A stretch of 64,000 bases of DNA from Microvirga sp. Mcv34. Lineage in GTDB: Bacteria; Pseudomonadota; Alphaproteobacteria; Rhizobiales; Beijerinckiaceae. The DNA is taken from contig NZ_JALJRK010000003.1 in assembly GCF_024519725.1 (NCBI RefSeq), positions 1 to 64,000 on the forward strand. The letters run 5' to 3'. How positions within the stretch are numbered: position 1 is the stretch's first letter; the number at the start of each line of letters is the position of its first letter. Below are positions 8,683-18,502 of the stretch, in pieces. The position numbers and the translations under genes are program-made. The notes under the pieces are model-generated. The model saw only the letters and a list, made by a program, of their open reading frames with translations, did not search any database and was not told the DNA's origin.

Positions 8683-10596
8683 TTAAAGACGCCAGTCGCC
8701 ATGTTGTTTCAGGATCTCGGTATGCTCATCGTCGTTTTCCCGGAACTCCTCCCAGAGGCTTTGGTCATCCTGTCCTTTCACGAGAATAGGGGTTAGCCAT
8801 TTTTCCGGTCGCGTGACGGCAATCATGTCCACATTGTTGACCTTTGCGGCGATCGCCACTCCGATATCGGCCATGCCTTTAGGGAGGGAGCCTGGCTCGA
8901 AAGCGATGGTTGACGAGTGGAAGGCCATCGTCCCAGTCCCGATGAGGTTCACTTTCGCGTCGACATCGAGCGCGCGCTGAAACCGGAACGTCGTCCTGTT
9001 CGGACTGAAGAACCGTTGGAGCGGGTGCTCGAAAATGACCCCATGAACGCCGACGATTGCTTTTCTGTCGTAGTCCTCGATCTTGCGTACAAGAGTATCG
9101 CAGTAGTCGTCGGGATATTCGATGTCGTCGTCGACAGTGAAGAAGTAGCCTGTTGGTACATCCGACATATGGTAGAACTTACCGATATCGCGAAGATCTT
9201 CCAGATGCGAGGCGGGTAGAGCCGTGATGCGCTCATTCAGCAGAAAATCGGGAATTTTCTCATAATCATTCATATAGATGAACAGATGATCGACCTGCGG
9301 GAGCAGGGACTGGACAGCCCGCGCCAAATGTTTCTGACGTTTCGGAAACGTGGCCATAAAAGCGACGACGGGCTCCGCCAGGAACCTCTTTCCTTCAACC
9401 AGGATGTCCTCATGAGGGGAGAATGACCGGTTGGTCACCGGAAACGGCACATAAGGCTGTGAACGGGCGTCCGAAACAGCCTTGTGCCAAGCTTGATAGG
9501 ATCTGATATAGTGTGCCGTCTTTTCGGCTGAGATCTCCAGGGCGGAATGGCCCGCGCCCGGAATGGCGCTGCATACAGGGTCCGTCACGGCCTGAAGCGA
9601 TCCCGCTCCGTAAGCGAGCTGGATCCGGTCGCGCATCTCTGCTTCTGCCAGCGCTGTGACGGTGTCGAAATAGCCGATCTCGTCGAACACATGCCTCTTG
9701 AGCATCAGCGCCGCCGGAGCAGGGGCGCTCACCAAGTCCGACCTGGATGTCGCGGGGCGGGGGGCCTCCAGTGCGGGTTCGCCATAGGAGACCGTGGCGA
9801 CAACGCCCCTTTTGCGAAGCGCCTTCAAATGGACCTCAAGGAAAGTCGGGTGGCATCGTAGCCCGTCGGAAAGAAGCATTATGACCTCTCCGCGAGCCTC
9901 TGAGATGGCCGTATTCCATCCCCAATAAACGCCTCGGCTGCGGTTCAGCCGGATCAACCGGACCCTGGGATCCGCGGCCACCAGCTCATCGATGAGCGCG
10001 CACGTGCTGTCGCGGCTCGCATCATCGGCGACCAGCAGTTCCAACCCTGAATATGTCTGCTGCAGAACCGACTGTAGAACATCTCGTATATATGAGGCTG
10101 AATCACAGGTCGTCAGGATGATGGTGATCAGAGGCTCCGACGGGATTTGCGACCGCCCAACTGCCAGGGTTCGCGGGCGCTCCATACGGAGCTTACGGTC
10201 GACCCTCACGGGCCAGGGGAGATCTTCTGCCGGGGGCAGGGAAGCTTCCGCATAGGAAGGCTGTAGCGGTTGAGCGGCCTCGACGGACTTGGCCGGTCCG
10301 CGTAGTCCGCGTTCGTGCCAGCGCTGAGAAAGCGACCGGTAGTCGCGCCGGAGACGGCGGTTGAGCGAGCGTGCAAGGTCTTGAATGTGCTTCAATGTCC
10401 GAAAGACCGGTCCAGAGAGAAGGCTGTCCTCGCGTTGCTTCGCATCCTTGATAGCCGTCTCGGCTCTGTCGAGACGAGCGCTCTGCGCGAGAAGCGCCTT
10501 CTCAAGCTGAGCGATTTTCTGCGTCAAATCTTGGACTTGAGCAGCATCTCGTTCGCCTTCCAACCGCTTGTTATCCGTCATAGGATGCGCACTCAT
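8683..10596 (-). CDS. Double glycosyltransferase with N-terminal coiled coil
   Basis: About 637 residues. An acidic/basic heptad-rich stretch (residues about 10-60) predicts a coiled coil, followed by a basic linker. A GT2 domain runs from about 155 (PLITIILTTCDSASYIRDVL, LLVADDASRDST, MLLSDG) to about 370. A second, different transferase-like domain starts near 410 (VVAFMATFPKRQKHLARAV) and has a FFTVDDDIEYPDDY motif suited to metal and nucleotide binding. I prefer ATG 10596, but GTG 10626 and ATG 10581 are possible; none has a clear Shine-Dalgarno. Two fused active sites suggest alternating sugar addition, which is inference. Confidence 0.8.
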   Translation of the reverse strand: MSAHPMTDNKRLEGERDAAQVQDLTQKIAQLEKALLAQSARLDRAETAIKDAKQREDSLLSGPVFRTLKHIQDLARSLNRRLRRDYRSLSQRWHERGLRGPAKSVEAAQPLQPSYAEASLPPAEDLPWPVRVDRKLRMERPRTLAVGRSQIPSEPLITIILTTCDSASYIRDVLQSVLQQTYSGLELLVADDASRDSTCALIDELVAADPRVRLIRLNRSRGVYWGWNTAISEARGEVIMLLSDGLRCHPTFLEVHLKALRKRGVVATVSYGEPALEAPRPATSRSDLVSAPAPAALMLKRHVFDEIGYFDTVTALAEAEMRDRIQLAYGAGSLQAVTDPVCSAIPGAGHSALEISAEKTAHYIRSYQAWHKAVSDARSQPYVPFPVTNRSFSPHEDILVEGKRFLAEPVVAFMATFPKRQKHLARAVQSLLPQVDHLFIYMNDYEKIPDFLLNERITALPASHLEDLRDIGKFYHMSDVPTGYFFTVDDDIEYPDDYCDTLVRKIEDYDRKAIVGVHGVIFEHPLQRFFSPNRTTFRFQRALDVDAKVNLIGTGTMAFHSSTIAFEPGSLPKGMADIGVAIAAKVNNVDMIAVTRPEKWLTPILVKGQDDQSLWEEFRENDDEHTEILKQHGDWRL

Positions 10597-11139
10597 TCGT
10601 TTGTCTTGGCGACCGGAAGCGTCCACCAGAGTGCGAAGCTTTACGGGCCGCCTCCGCGGAAAGGCGCTTGCAACGTCTGATGAGGATATATTCTTTGCAA
10701 GCCAGTCCCCAAAGATTGTCAGGTTCTAAGAGATTGACCATCGTCCGGCCAGATACCGTAAGCGGCGAAGAAGAGCAATCAAGGGAGAGCCGTGAAGCTT
10801 GGCATTGCGGAAAGGCGCCTGCGGAGGGGCATCTCCGAGAGTATCCGGCAGTGAACCGCCCGATGCGATATGGCGGCGCCGCCTTCGCCGGGATGCCGCC
10901 TGGTTTTCTCGGAAGGCGGGCAGCGCCTCTCCTGATTCCCGCACTCCGCTTGTCTCGCGAAGAGGGTTGAAGTACCGCTTCACGCGCAGGCTGGCGAAGC
11001 ACAATTCCATTGATGCGTGAGAGCGTATAAGACCTTGGCAGCCTGAAGGTGGATCCCTGGCGTTGCGGTCAAAGTCCGCACCACCGCCCCGCTGAACATT
11101 GCAGCGGGCCATGAAATCAAACAGTGGTCGAGATTACCC
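10597..11139. other. Divergent intergenic region without a supported gene
   Basis: About 540 bp separate the minus-strand double transferase from the plus-strand gene at 11140, so both promoters should lie here. Open frames exist on both strands (for example 10668-10970 plus and 10571-11002 minus), but they are arginine-rich, lack ribosome sites and look like by-products of the GC-rich sequence. I see no tRNA, terminator or convincing promoter box. Confidence 0.5.
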
Positions 11140-13230
11140 ATGAATCCTTGCTTGACAGTTGGCGTTACCACCCATAATGAGCGTGATAACATAACTGTTC
11201 TGCTTGATCGCCTCCTTAGGCTTCCGAAGGGTCGCATTCTTATCCTTCTGTATGACGACAGGAGTGATGACGGTACGGCAGCGCTGATCGCGAAGCACCC
11301 GCTTTTCGGCCAAGAGAATTTCCAAGCTCACCTCGCCGATGTGAATTTCGGTTCACCTTCCATTGGGCGAAGGTACATCGCCGAGCATGCGACAACTCCG
11401 TATCTCACCTTCGTTGATGGCGATGACTTGATCGACCCGGATGCGCTCGCCGCCGCCGCGGAGCGTCTGAGGCCCGGGTTTGATATTGTGATGACCCCGT
11501 TCGTCCTCAGAAACAAAATAAACTTCGTGAAGGAGTTCGATAACGATCGGCCGATCTCCAACAGCACGATCAGTCGTCTTCTCTCGGGCATTGCCGGCAA
11601 GATTTACAATCGCGAAGCCGTATTCCTGCATGCGAAAGATGAAATCAAGGGGCGAAGCGAAGACGTTCGCCTCAACATGCGCATATTGCTGGCTGGATTT
11701 GATCGTGTCCGTATAGAAAAAATCAAGCCTTTCTACTTCATCGAAACGTCAAGAAAATCAACATACTCGAAAAATATATTGCCGAAGGAGTTATCGGCGC
11801 GCGTCTCGAACTATAAAGTGCTCAAGGATAGGTATGGACTCGACGACATTTACCTTAAGACGCTGCACAGAAATCTTCTTGAGGTGGTCCAGAGGGATCC
11901 CACACTGACGGAGTCTGAGCGGAAGATGCAGCGCAGGACCATCCACGCTGCAATGACCTTCCAGTTCAGGCATGTTATTCATGTGATGCGGGATCTCTCC
12001 GGCCTCGGCACCAGGATGCGCGCCACGCCGGCTATGATCCAAGCCGCTGACCATAGGGAGATCCGGCATACCTGGATGGCTTTGCAGGGAAGCGAGACCC
12101 ATCCTGCCGTCAAAAACGCGCAGCGCCCGTCCGACGAGCAGGCGAGCTGCTCGTTCCTCGACCAATGTCACTTTGCAGAAGCAGTCGTGATCGTCCACGA
12201 TGACAGCATCAAGCACTTTCCCATATCGATCCAGAGCCGGCTGTCGCGGCTGCCTGTCGTTCAGATGAGATGGCTGCCATTGATGTCCGCCCGCCCTAAA
12301 GCCCCCGCTCACGATGCCCCCGCATGGGAGACGATGGAATCGTGCACGGCCTCTCGGATCGTATGCGCCAACGGCCCGGATGTTGCGCTCTATAAACAGT
12401 GCGGCATCAATGAATCGGGAACGATCAAACGCCCTGTGCAGGTACGCTCTTCCAACAGCTATGATGTTCGGGAGAACAAGCGGTTTTCGTACGTAATGTC
12501 GTCGGATGGTCGCCCGGAAGAGGTCAACTTCCTTGTGGAACTTGCCAGGGTGATGAAGGATCGGGAGCTTGCGCCGCTGCATATCTTTGCTGTGAACCCC
12601 GAACAAGCGCCCGTTCTGGAGGAGTTGGCCGCGAGGCTGATGCATGTTGGTGCGCTTGAGGCCGCAATTGTCGAGGGCGGGCTTGCGAGCAGGAGCGCAA
12701 TCCACGATCAAGCTCGGATCGTCATCCTGCCGCCGTGGGGCAACGATGCCGGGGATTCGATCTTGGAATCCTTCTCCTTCGGCGTGCCCGTCATTGCCCC
12801 CGGCTATGTCCCAGGAGCAGCCGAGATCATTCGAGATGGAGAGGACGGCTTCATCCTCGATGAGTTCTCCCCGCAGGACGTCGCCGCACGCCTCGCGCAC
12901 GTATCGTTAGAGAACTATGCGGCGCTTTCGGCGAATTGCTTTGCCCGTCACAAGGAATTCTCGGTCGAGCAGTATCTCACCTCGATCGAAACGATCGCCT
13001 CCGACGTGGCCCGAGACTTTCCCGGTGAGAATTCTCTCCCGATCGTCGACAGCCTGCATGTTTGGGATGCTCTCGAGACGCACGGCGCTTTCCCTCTCCC
13101 GGCGATCAGATCCTATGCTCGCAGAAGAGTATTCAGGCTTAGAGGAAAGGCCGTTCGGGTCCTTGTCTTGCTCCGCGTGGCTGAGCCGCTGCGCTGGATC
13201 AAGAAGAGGATGACATCGGCTCGCGGATAG
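11140..13230 (+). CDS. GT2-GT4 fused glycosyltransferase
   Basis: A 696-residue protein. The N-terminal 220 residues are a GT2 domain: TVGVTTHNERDNITVLL, LLYDDRSDDGT, then TFVDGDDLIDPDALA with the DxD metal site near residue 93. The C-terminal 250 residues are a group 1/GT4-like module, seen best in ILPPWGNDAGDSILESFSFG followed by GVPVIAPGYVPGAAEIIRDG, the usual nucleotide-sugar binding Glu region. The start ATG 11140 has no strong Shine-Dalgarno. It stands alone on the plus strand between two minus-strand glycosyltransferase genes. Surface glycan synthesis is likely; specificity is unknown. Confidence 0.82.
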   Translation: MNPCLTVGVTTHNERDNITVLLDRLLRLPKGRILILLYDDRSDDGTAALIAKHPLFGQENFQAHLADVNFGSPSIGRRYIAEHATTPYLTFVDGDDLIDPDALAAAAERLRPGFDIVMTPFVLRNKINFVKEFDNDRPISNSTISRLLSGIAGKIYNREAVFLHAKDEIKGRSEDVRLNMRILLAGFDRVRIEKIKPFYFIETSRKSTYSKNILPKELSARVSNYKVLKDRYGLDDIYLKTLHRNLLEVVQRDPTLTESERKMQRRTIHAAMTFQFRHVIHVMRDLSGLGTRMRATPAMIQAADHREIRHTWMALQGSETHPAVKNAQRPSDEQASCSFLDQCHFAEAVVIVHDDSIKHFPISIQSRLSRLPVVQMRWLPLMSARPKAPAHDAPAWETMESCTASRIVCANGPDVALYKQCGINESGTIKRPVQVRSSNSYDVRENKRFSYVMSSDGRPEEVNFLVELARVMKDRELAPLHIFAVNPEQAPVLEELAARLMHVGALEAAIVEGGLASRSAIHDQARIVILPPWGNDAGDSILESFSFGVPVIAPGYVPGAAEIIRDGEDGFILDEFSPQDVAARLAHVSLENYAALSANCFARHKEFSVEQYLTSIETIASDVARDFPGENSLPIVDSLHVWDALETHGAFPLPAIRSYARRRVFRLRGKAVRVLVLLRVAEPLRWIKKRMTSARG

Positions 13231-13402
13231 TCGCAGAGACTCATTCTTCATCCGTCGCCTTGAGCGCTGGACGCCATCGATGGCGCAGCACCGTCCTTCG
13301 AGAGCCACTCTTATCGACTTGGCATCATCCCGCTTCTCCCCAATCTTCCGACGCCGGTCTTGACGCCCTTTGCCGAAAAACGGCTCTGGGGACGCCGTGG
13401 CA

Positions 13403-16400
13403 TCAGATCATGCGACGATTCCACTCCTGAATCTTGCGCATGATCGTCGCGGCACGGGCATCGAACGAATGATGTGCTGCTATGTAGGCTGCGATATCCG
13501 CACGACGCGCCAAGTCCACCGTTTCGGGGTGCCTTATGAGAGAGGCCAGTTCCTCCCCGTTCCTGAACACTTGGTATGACCCCTTTGGAAGCAGGTCGGA
13601 CAGACCTTCGACAGGATCAACGGCCAAAGCTCCGCCCGACGCGAGGACGTCGAAGACCCGGTTCGAGACGTATCCCAGACGTCGCATGTCCTCCCAGTGG
13701 TCGCACAATACCAGCCGGCTCGATGCGTAGAACTCGCCCAGGACGGAGTTCGGCACCTTTCGGCCTTTGAGGCGATTGTCGGTGATGAATGGCTCCCAAC
13801 CGCTCCCATAAATATGGATGTTCAAGCTATGCTCAACGGCCCAGCGCACCGAGTCCCGGAAGGTGCCGCGGGAGTTTCCGACGAAAACGACCCGATCCTT
13901 GGGATGGTTCACAAATGCCGGATCGAACTTGAAGCGGGTTATGTCGGTGCATTGAGGCATATGCTCCACCGACACCTTACATTGCTTTCGCAGGATCTCC
14001 GAATGTACGGATGACGCGACATAGATTTGATCGTATCTATTCAGCTCCTGCGTCGACACAGCTTCGGGGTGGCTGATCAGCCAGAGAATATTCTTCTGGT
14101 GTGGCTTCGGTTTCAGGCCCTTCAGGCCTCGCAGCATGATCACGATGTCGTCGATCTCGGATAAGGCGCATTCCCAGTCCTCGCGCATGTCCACCCGAAC
14201 CACGCACCCGATGCGGCGGAGAGCGCCTGCGAGGCTTTGTGCGAAGTGGTAATCGCCCCAATCCGTCCCGCCGATCAACGGAGCCGGACATTTGATCGCC
14301 ACGCGTGGTGAGACAGAAGAGGGCGTGAGAAGCTCCACGACCTTCTGGGCGCGGTGTTTATAGGTGTGCCGTTCTTCCACTGCCTGGCGGAGTTCCGCGA
14401 CGCGCTGGTTCCGCTCCTCGTCGTGGCTGAGCCAATAGTTGAGTGTTTCGGTCAGTGATTGGCGATCCCGGTAGGTCGGCACTCGGTCGCCGAAGAGCTC
14501 ACGGACGCTTTCCGCGCGATTCGTAATGACGAGGCAGCCTGCACTCAGCGCATCGAACAGCCTTTTCCCGCATGAATCCAATCCGCTCTCGAAACCTCGC
14601 GCATCGTCGATGACGATTTTCGTCGATGCGTACACATCCGGATATTTCCTGTCGTCCAAGGGCGACCGGCTGATCGGGGCGAGAGGGGTACGCTCCCAAT
14701 TCGCGCCAAAGACAAGCCCTTGCCCATGGATCGATGGTGGATCAAGATTGAACTGGATGGTCCGCGGCGCTCCGGAATTGCTGCCGATGAAGCAGTAGTC
14801 ACAAGTGAATTCCGCGTCTCCTCGGCCGTTCGAAGAGAGTTTCGTGTTGGTGGCCATCGTGAGAACGATGACTTCACGCCCAGTCTTCTTCCGAAGATAT
14901 TCCGCCGCGTGCCCGGACCCCGTCCAAACATGGTCGTAGATGTCGATGCGCGGAGATTCAGCCCAAGGTTGATCCCAATGCTGGACCCAGCTTACAGTCG
15001 TCACATAGGGACTAATGGCATTGACCTTGGCAAGATCGAACCCGCTTGCCATGACAATCAGGATGTCGATGCCTCCCACGCTGTACCAATCACGCTTCCC
15101 TAGAAAACGGAGGTGAACCGGTGCCAGCGTTTGAAGTGCACGTCCGAGTTCGAGCGCCGCCAGAAAGTCATCGCTGTTTGACGTATCGCCGACGATGAAA
15201 CCTATGGTTGGGCGGGCGCCGAGCCAATAGCCCGGTCGGGTCAACACATCATGACGGATGTTGCCGCGAAGCCACTGTGCCCATTGCCGGTTGAAGTGCT
15301 GATTGTTGTTGCGGCGCCGCAAGGCGGCACTGTCATCTTTGCTTCGACTGTAGCCGTGCCGATGAACGATCTCCAGTCCTTGATCGCAGAGCACTTCCTT
15401 CTTCAACTGGCTTTTGACCTTGAAGCTGAGGTCCACATCCTCGAGTCCGTAGGAATAGGCTTCATCGAAGCCTCCGACTGCGTCGAAGTCGCTCCGGCGC
15501 ATCGCGATGAATGCGGCCGTGACCGCCGGGCGTGATTGCCGGGCGTTCGGAAGAACAGGTGTTTCTCTCGTCAGCCGCGACTCGTAGGGCCGCAGAAATC
15601 CATTCTCGATCCCAGGCTTCATGAAAACGCCGAGGTGTTGCACAGGAGCGCGAGCGTCCCAGCCTGGCGCATCGACATGATCGAGGAGCTTGGCGCCGAC
15701 GATGCCAACGCGATCGTCTTCGAGGGTGTCGAGTATGCGCTCGTAGATCGAGTCTCGAAGGATCAAGTCGTTGTTGGCGAATACCAGCACGTCGCCGGTT
15801 GCCTTCTGGGCGCCGAAATTGTTGGACTCGCTAAAACTGAAATTCCCGTGCCGATCGAAGAAATGAATGATCGCTCCGCTGCTCTTAGCTTTGGCGCAGA
15901 CGTCGGCCGAGGTGTCGGTCGACTGGTGGTCAACTACGATCCACTCGAACCGCCCGAGATCGCCTGTCTTCCGGGCCGATTCCAGAAGGCCCTCCAGAAC
16001 GTCTGCACCATTGCGGTTCAGGACGATGACCGAAATCTTCTGACCGCGTGGAATCCGGGAACACGCCTCGAAGAGATGGGCTTCAGGGTCGCGCCTCGAC
16101 CCAAGATGATGGCCCGGCAGATGGATCTCGCGAATGTTCTGAGCAATCGATGGTCGTCCCATCGAAGGTTCCACTTTTGCCTTGATGCTACCGCCGGCAA
16201 GGACATTCGGCGCAAGGGGAAATTCGAATCCGACGAAGCCATTGCCGCCTTCGACCTTTTGAACGTCTTCACGCAAGCTTATGGCTTTCGTGCGAGCGTA
16301 AGGCTCGTCGTCGACGGTTAGAATGACTTCCACCGGGGCGCTCCGGGGATTGCTTCTGTTCAAAGCCCAGCCGCTGATCCTGCTCGGCTTCGCCGTTTCG

Positions 16401-17959
16401 ACCTGGCCAGCGATCAGATCAGTCGTGCCGACCTCCTCCTCCATGCTGGAGGATGTCGTTTCATCGCGCCGGGTGGATCGTCCGCTGCCCCAGTTTATGA
16501 GCAGATCCTCGAAGACGACGCCATCATTCACCGCCCGGATCTGGAAATCCTCGCCGACCAGGCTTTCGGGGATGTCATGCGAGATGGTGAAATACAGAGC
16601 GGAGTCAGGAAGTCCCCATGCGATGTCTCCAGACGGCATGGACGCGAAGAAGGTTTCGAGAGGGACGAGAGCACCTTTGGTCTCAATAGCAAGCTCCATG
16701 GGCAGGCCTGGATATTGCTCATGGATCACCCATCCTGAAATCGAGAGTGTGAAATCACGCACCTCCGCCGTCAGCAGGCCCAACCGCACCTGAGTGGGCT
16801 TGCTTGGGCGGATTTCGGTGGCCTCCCACTCGTCTGCCGGATGCGCTCCTTGGACACGGTCCTTCGCAGGCCGTAACGGCGGCATGCTGTCCTTGGAGGG
16901 GCGGCGGGTTTCCGTCCGCTGCACCGAGGTTTCAGCATTCATGCGGGCCCGCAGAAGCGCGATGCGCGCCGGCATCCGATGGGGTGTCAGGAGCCACCAG
17001 GCGGCTTTCGCACTGCGACTAACGAACATGCGAAGAGACTTGGGAACGCGTCCGATTAGGCTGCTAAGCTGCTGGAGCGCCTTTTCCTGAGCGGCGATCT
17101 CGGCCTCGTATCGATGCCTTTGCTCCGCCAGGTCGCAGCGCAAACGGCGTTGCTCCGCGACAGCGTCGACGAGACGGCTCTTGGACTCCCCGAGCTCGAG
17201 TTGTTTCCTTAGGGCGCCGCCCAATTGGGCATAGCTCGCACGAATGATGTCGATGTCGCCGTCACGCGCAGCAAATAAGGCTTGCAATGGAGCCGGCGCG
17301 TCCGATCCAGCCGCCAGCACACCCAATCCACGGCCGTGAACAAACGCAAACGACGGAAATTGCGGTCTCAGTTCGGACCAGAAGCGCCAGACACCGGAAT
17401 TGTCGTCACGGGCATTGATATTGTGGAGCAGCACCACTCCGCGCGCGGAAAGCTTGGGTTGCCAGTTCTGAAACTTGGCTTTTATTTGCTCATAGCTGTG
17501 ACAGCCGTCGATATGAAGCAGATCGATGCTGCCGTCGACAATGTGCGGGAGGGGAGTGTCGGACGTGACATCCAACACATGCGAGAAGTTCGCATAGCTC
17601 TCCTGATTGAGCGTCATTAAGCGAGCGAACGCGTCTTCGCGGGGCAGGCCCGAACCTTGGTCGCTCTTTCGAGCCCCGACAGCATAACAGGTCGCGGCGT
17701 AACCAAGGTCGCGCACGGCCTGGCAAAAAGTCAGATAGGAAAATCCATCCTGGGAGTTCAGTTCAACCAATACGCTTGGCCGGAGGGCGTCAATCAGCCA
17801 TAGCGCGAACGGGGCGTGTTCCAGCCAGGCAGACTCGATGAGGTGCGAGACTGACCAAAAGGACGCAGGGGATATGCATTGTGTCCACTGTTCGGAGGCA
17901 ATTGCACGCCGAGGTTCAGTTCCAAAAAGGAAAGTTCCGTTCGGGGAGGATTCGATCAT
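13403..17959 (-). CDS. 1518-residue methyltransferase / multi-glycosyltransferase protein
   Basis: One very long frame with at least four catalytic-looking modules. Residues about 30-215 resemble a class I SAM methyltransferase of the Methyltransf_24 type (VLVELNSQDGFSYLTFCQAV, IDLLHIDGCHSYEQ). A coiled coil follows at about 235-300. Residues about 390-620 contain two beta-rich repeats beginning SISGWVIHE and RISGWALNR. A GT2 domain starts near 637 (KISVIVLNRNGADVLEGLL, FANNDLIL). Two tandem GT-B modules of the Glyco_trans_1_2 type follow, from about 915 (TIGFIVGDTSNSDDF; KRLFDALSAGCLVITNRAES) and about 1220 (VFDVLASGGALAVDPVEGLS). Such modular giants make repetitive surface glycans in other bacteria. 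The ATG at 17959 is the natural start. Confidence 0.85.
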   Translation of the reverse strand: MIESSPNGTFLFGTEPRRAIASEQWTQCISPASFWSVSHLIESAWLEHAPFALWLIDALRPSVLVELNSQDGFSYLTFCQAVRDLGYAATCYAVGARKSDQGSGLPREDAFARLMTLNQESYANFSHVLDVTSDTPLPHIVDGSIDLLHIDGCHSYEQIKAKFQNWQPKLSARGVVLLHNINARDDNSGVWRFWSELRPQFPSFAFVHGRGLGVLAAGSDAPAPLQALFAARDGDIDIIRASYAQLGGALRKQLELGESKSRLVDAVAEQRRLRCDLAEQRHRYEAEIAAQEKALQQLSSLIGRVPKSLRMFVSRSAKAAWWLLTPHRMPARIALLRARMNAETSVQRTETRRPSKDSMPPLRPAKDRVQGAHPADEWEATEIRPSKPTQVRLGLLTAEVRDFTLSISGWVIHEQYPGLPMELAIETKGALVPLETFFASMPSGDIAWGLPDSALYFTISHDIPESLVGEDFQIRAVNDGVVFEDLLINWGSGRSTRRDETTSSSMEEEVGTTDLIAGQVETAKPSRISGWALNRSNPRSAPVEVILTVDDEPYARTKAISLREDVQKVEGGNGFVGFEFPLAPNVLAGGSIKAKVEPSMGRPSIAQNIREIHLPGHHLGSRRDPEAHLFEACSRIPRGQKISVIVLNRNGADVLEGLLESARKTGDLGRFEWIVVDHQSTDTSADVCAKAKSSGAIIHFFDRHGNFSFSESNNFGAQKATGDVLVFANNDLILRDSIYERILDTLEDDRVGIVGAKLLDHVDAPGWDARAPVQHLGVFMKPGIENGFLRPYESRLTRETPVLPNARQSRPAVTAAFIAMRRSDFDAVGGFDEAYSYGLEDVDLSFKVKSQLKKEVLCDQGLEIVHRHGYSRSKDDSAALRRRNNNQHFNRQWAQWLRGNIRHDVLTRPGYWLGARPTIGFIVGDTSNSDDFLAALELGRALQTLAPVHLRFLGKRDWYSVGGIDILIVMASGFDLAKVNAISPYVTTVSWVQHWDQPWAESPRIDIYDHVWTGSGHAAEYLRKKTGREVIVLTMATNTKLSSNGRGDAEFTCDYCFIGSNSGAPRTIQFNLDPPSIHGQGLVFGANWERTPLAPISRSPLDDRKYPDVYASTKIVIDDARGFESGLDSCGKRLFDALSAGCLVITNRAESVRELFGDRVPTYRDRQSLTETLNYWLSHDEERNQRVAELRQAVEERHTYKHRAQKVVELLTPSSVSPRVAIKCPAPLIGGTDWGDYHFAQSLAGALRRIGCVVRVDMREDWECALSEIDDIVIMLRGLKGLKPKPHQKNILWLISHPEAVSTQELNRYDQIYVASSVHSEILRKQCKVSVEHMPQCTDITRFKFDPAFVNHPKDRVVFVGNSRGTFRDSVRWAVEHSLNIHIYGSGWEPFITDNRLKGRKVPNSVLGEFYASSRLVLCDHWEDMRRLGYVSNRVFDVLASGGALAVDPVEGLSDLLPKGSYQVFRNGEELASLIRHPETVDLARRADIAAYIAAHHSFDARAATIMRKIQEWNRRMI

Positions 17960-18211
17960 GACTAATGCCAGTGGCTGTGAGGCCTAAATCTCGGCCCACT
18001 AAAGATTAGAAGATCAATAAGTTTAACCGACCAGGACCGCAATACCTTAACCCTAAGATACCATCCGCCGGAGCCTCCCGCCCAAGTACAGCGTTGGAAG
18101 TTCTGTTGTTTGTTAGGATGCAGGGGCAGCCGGGGGCGCTGACCACCTCGATACGTTCAGCCCGGAGCAAATGAGAGGGCCTGACCACCTTTGTCACACC
18201 AGCCCCGATTC
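17960..18211. other. Intergenic region, AT-richer, no gene seen
   Basis: This stretch between the 1518-residue gene and the transposase remnant has no supported reading frame. The decamer CTGACCACCT occurs twice, at 18139 and 18181, 42 bp apart. It may contain debris of the same insertion event as the neighbouring transposase fragment. The promoter of the minus-strand giant gene should lie at its left end, but no clear boxes are visible. Confidence 0.4.
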
Positions 18212-18463
18212 TGATAACGCGTTCGGGAGATCGTGGATCTGCTCCAGGCTCTCCTCGATCAATCTCCTGACAAGACCATGTACGTGGCGTGGGGCAATGC
18301 CAGCACGCATGAGGAGGTAAAGGTGGCGCTGCGAGGCGCGGCGGACCGTCCCATGCTGCATTATCTGCCGACTACACTCGGCGCCCTGGAGAACCTGATC
18401 GCTGCCACCGGACTACTTTCGAACCTTGCAATCGCAGTCCCGGTAGAGTGCGCGCCGTCGTGA
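18212..18463 (+). pseudogene. Decayed IS630-family transposase fragment
   Basis: The short frame reads DLLQALLDQSPDKTMYVAWGN, followed by a STHEEV segment, an RGAADRP segment and HYLPT. From memory this matches the end of IS630-type transposases, which read like YVAWDNASTH, RGAAGRL and LYLPTYSPWLNPIE. The catalytic Asp of the AWDN motif is Gly here, the SPWLNPIE part with the last catalytic Glu is gone, and no N-terminal half is found upstream. It is therefore a non-functional remnant. It marks an old insertion at the edge of the glycan cluster, next to the acyltransferase genes. Confidence 0.55.
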
Positions 18464-18502
18464 CGCGCATCCTACATGAGTTCTGACGCTTTACTGAGAG
18501 AC

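Noticed and set aside
10668..10970. Frames in the divergent region before the GT2-GT4 gene
   Set aside because: Arg/Gly/Pro-rich, no ribosome site, no family resemblance.
18139..18190. Repeated decamer CTGACCACCT
   Set aside because: Only two copies 42 bp apart, no further pattern; likely chance or IS debris.
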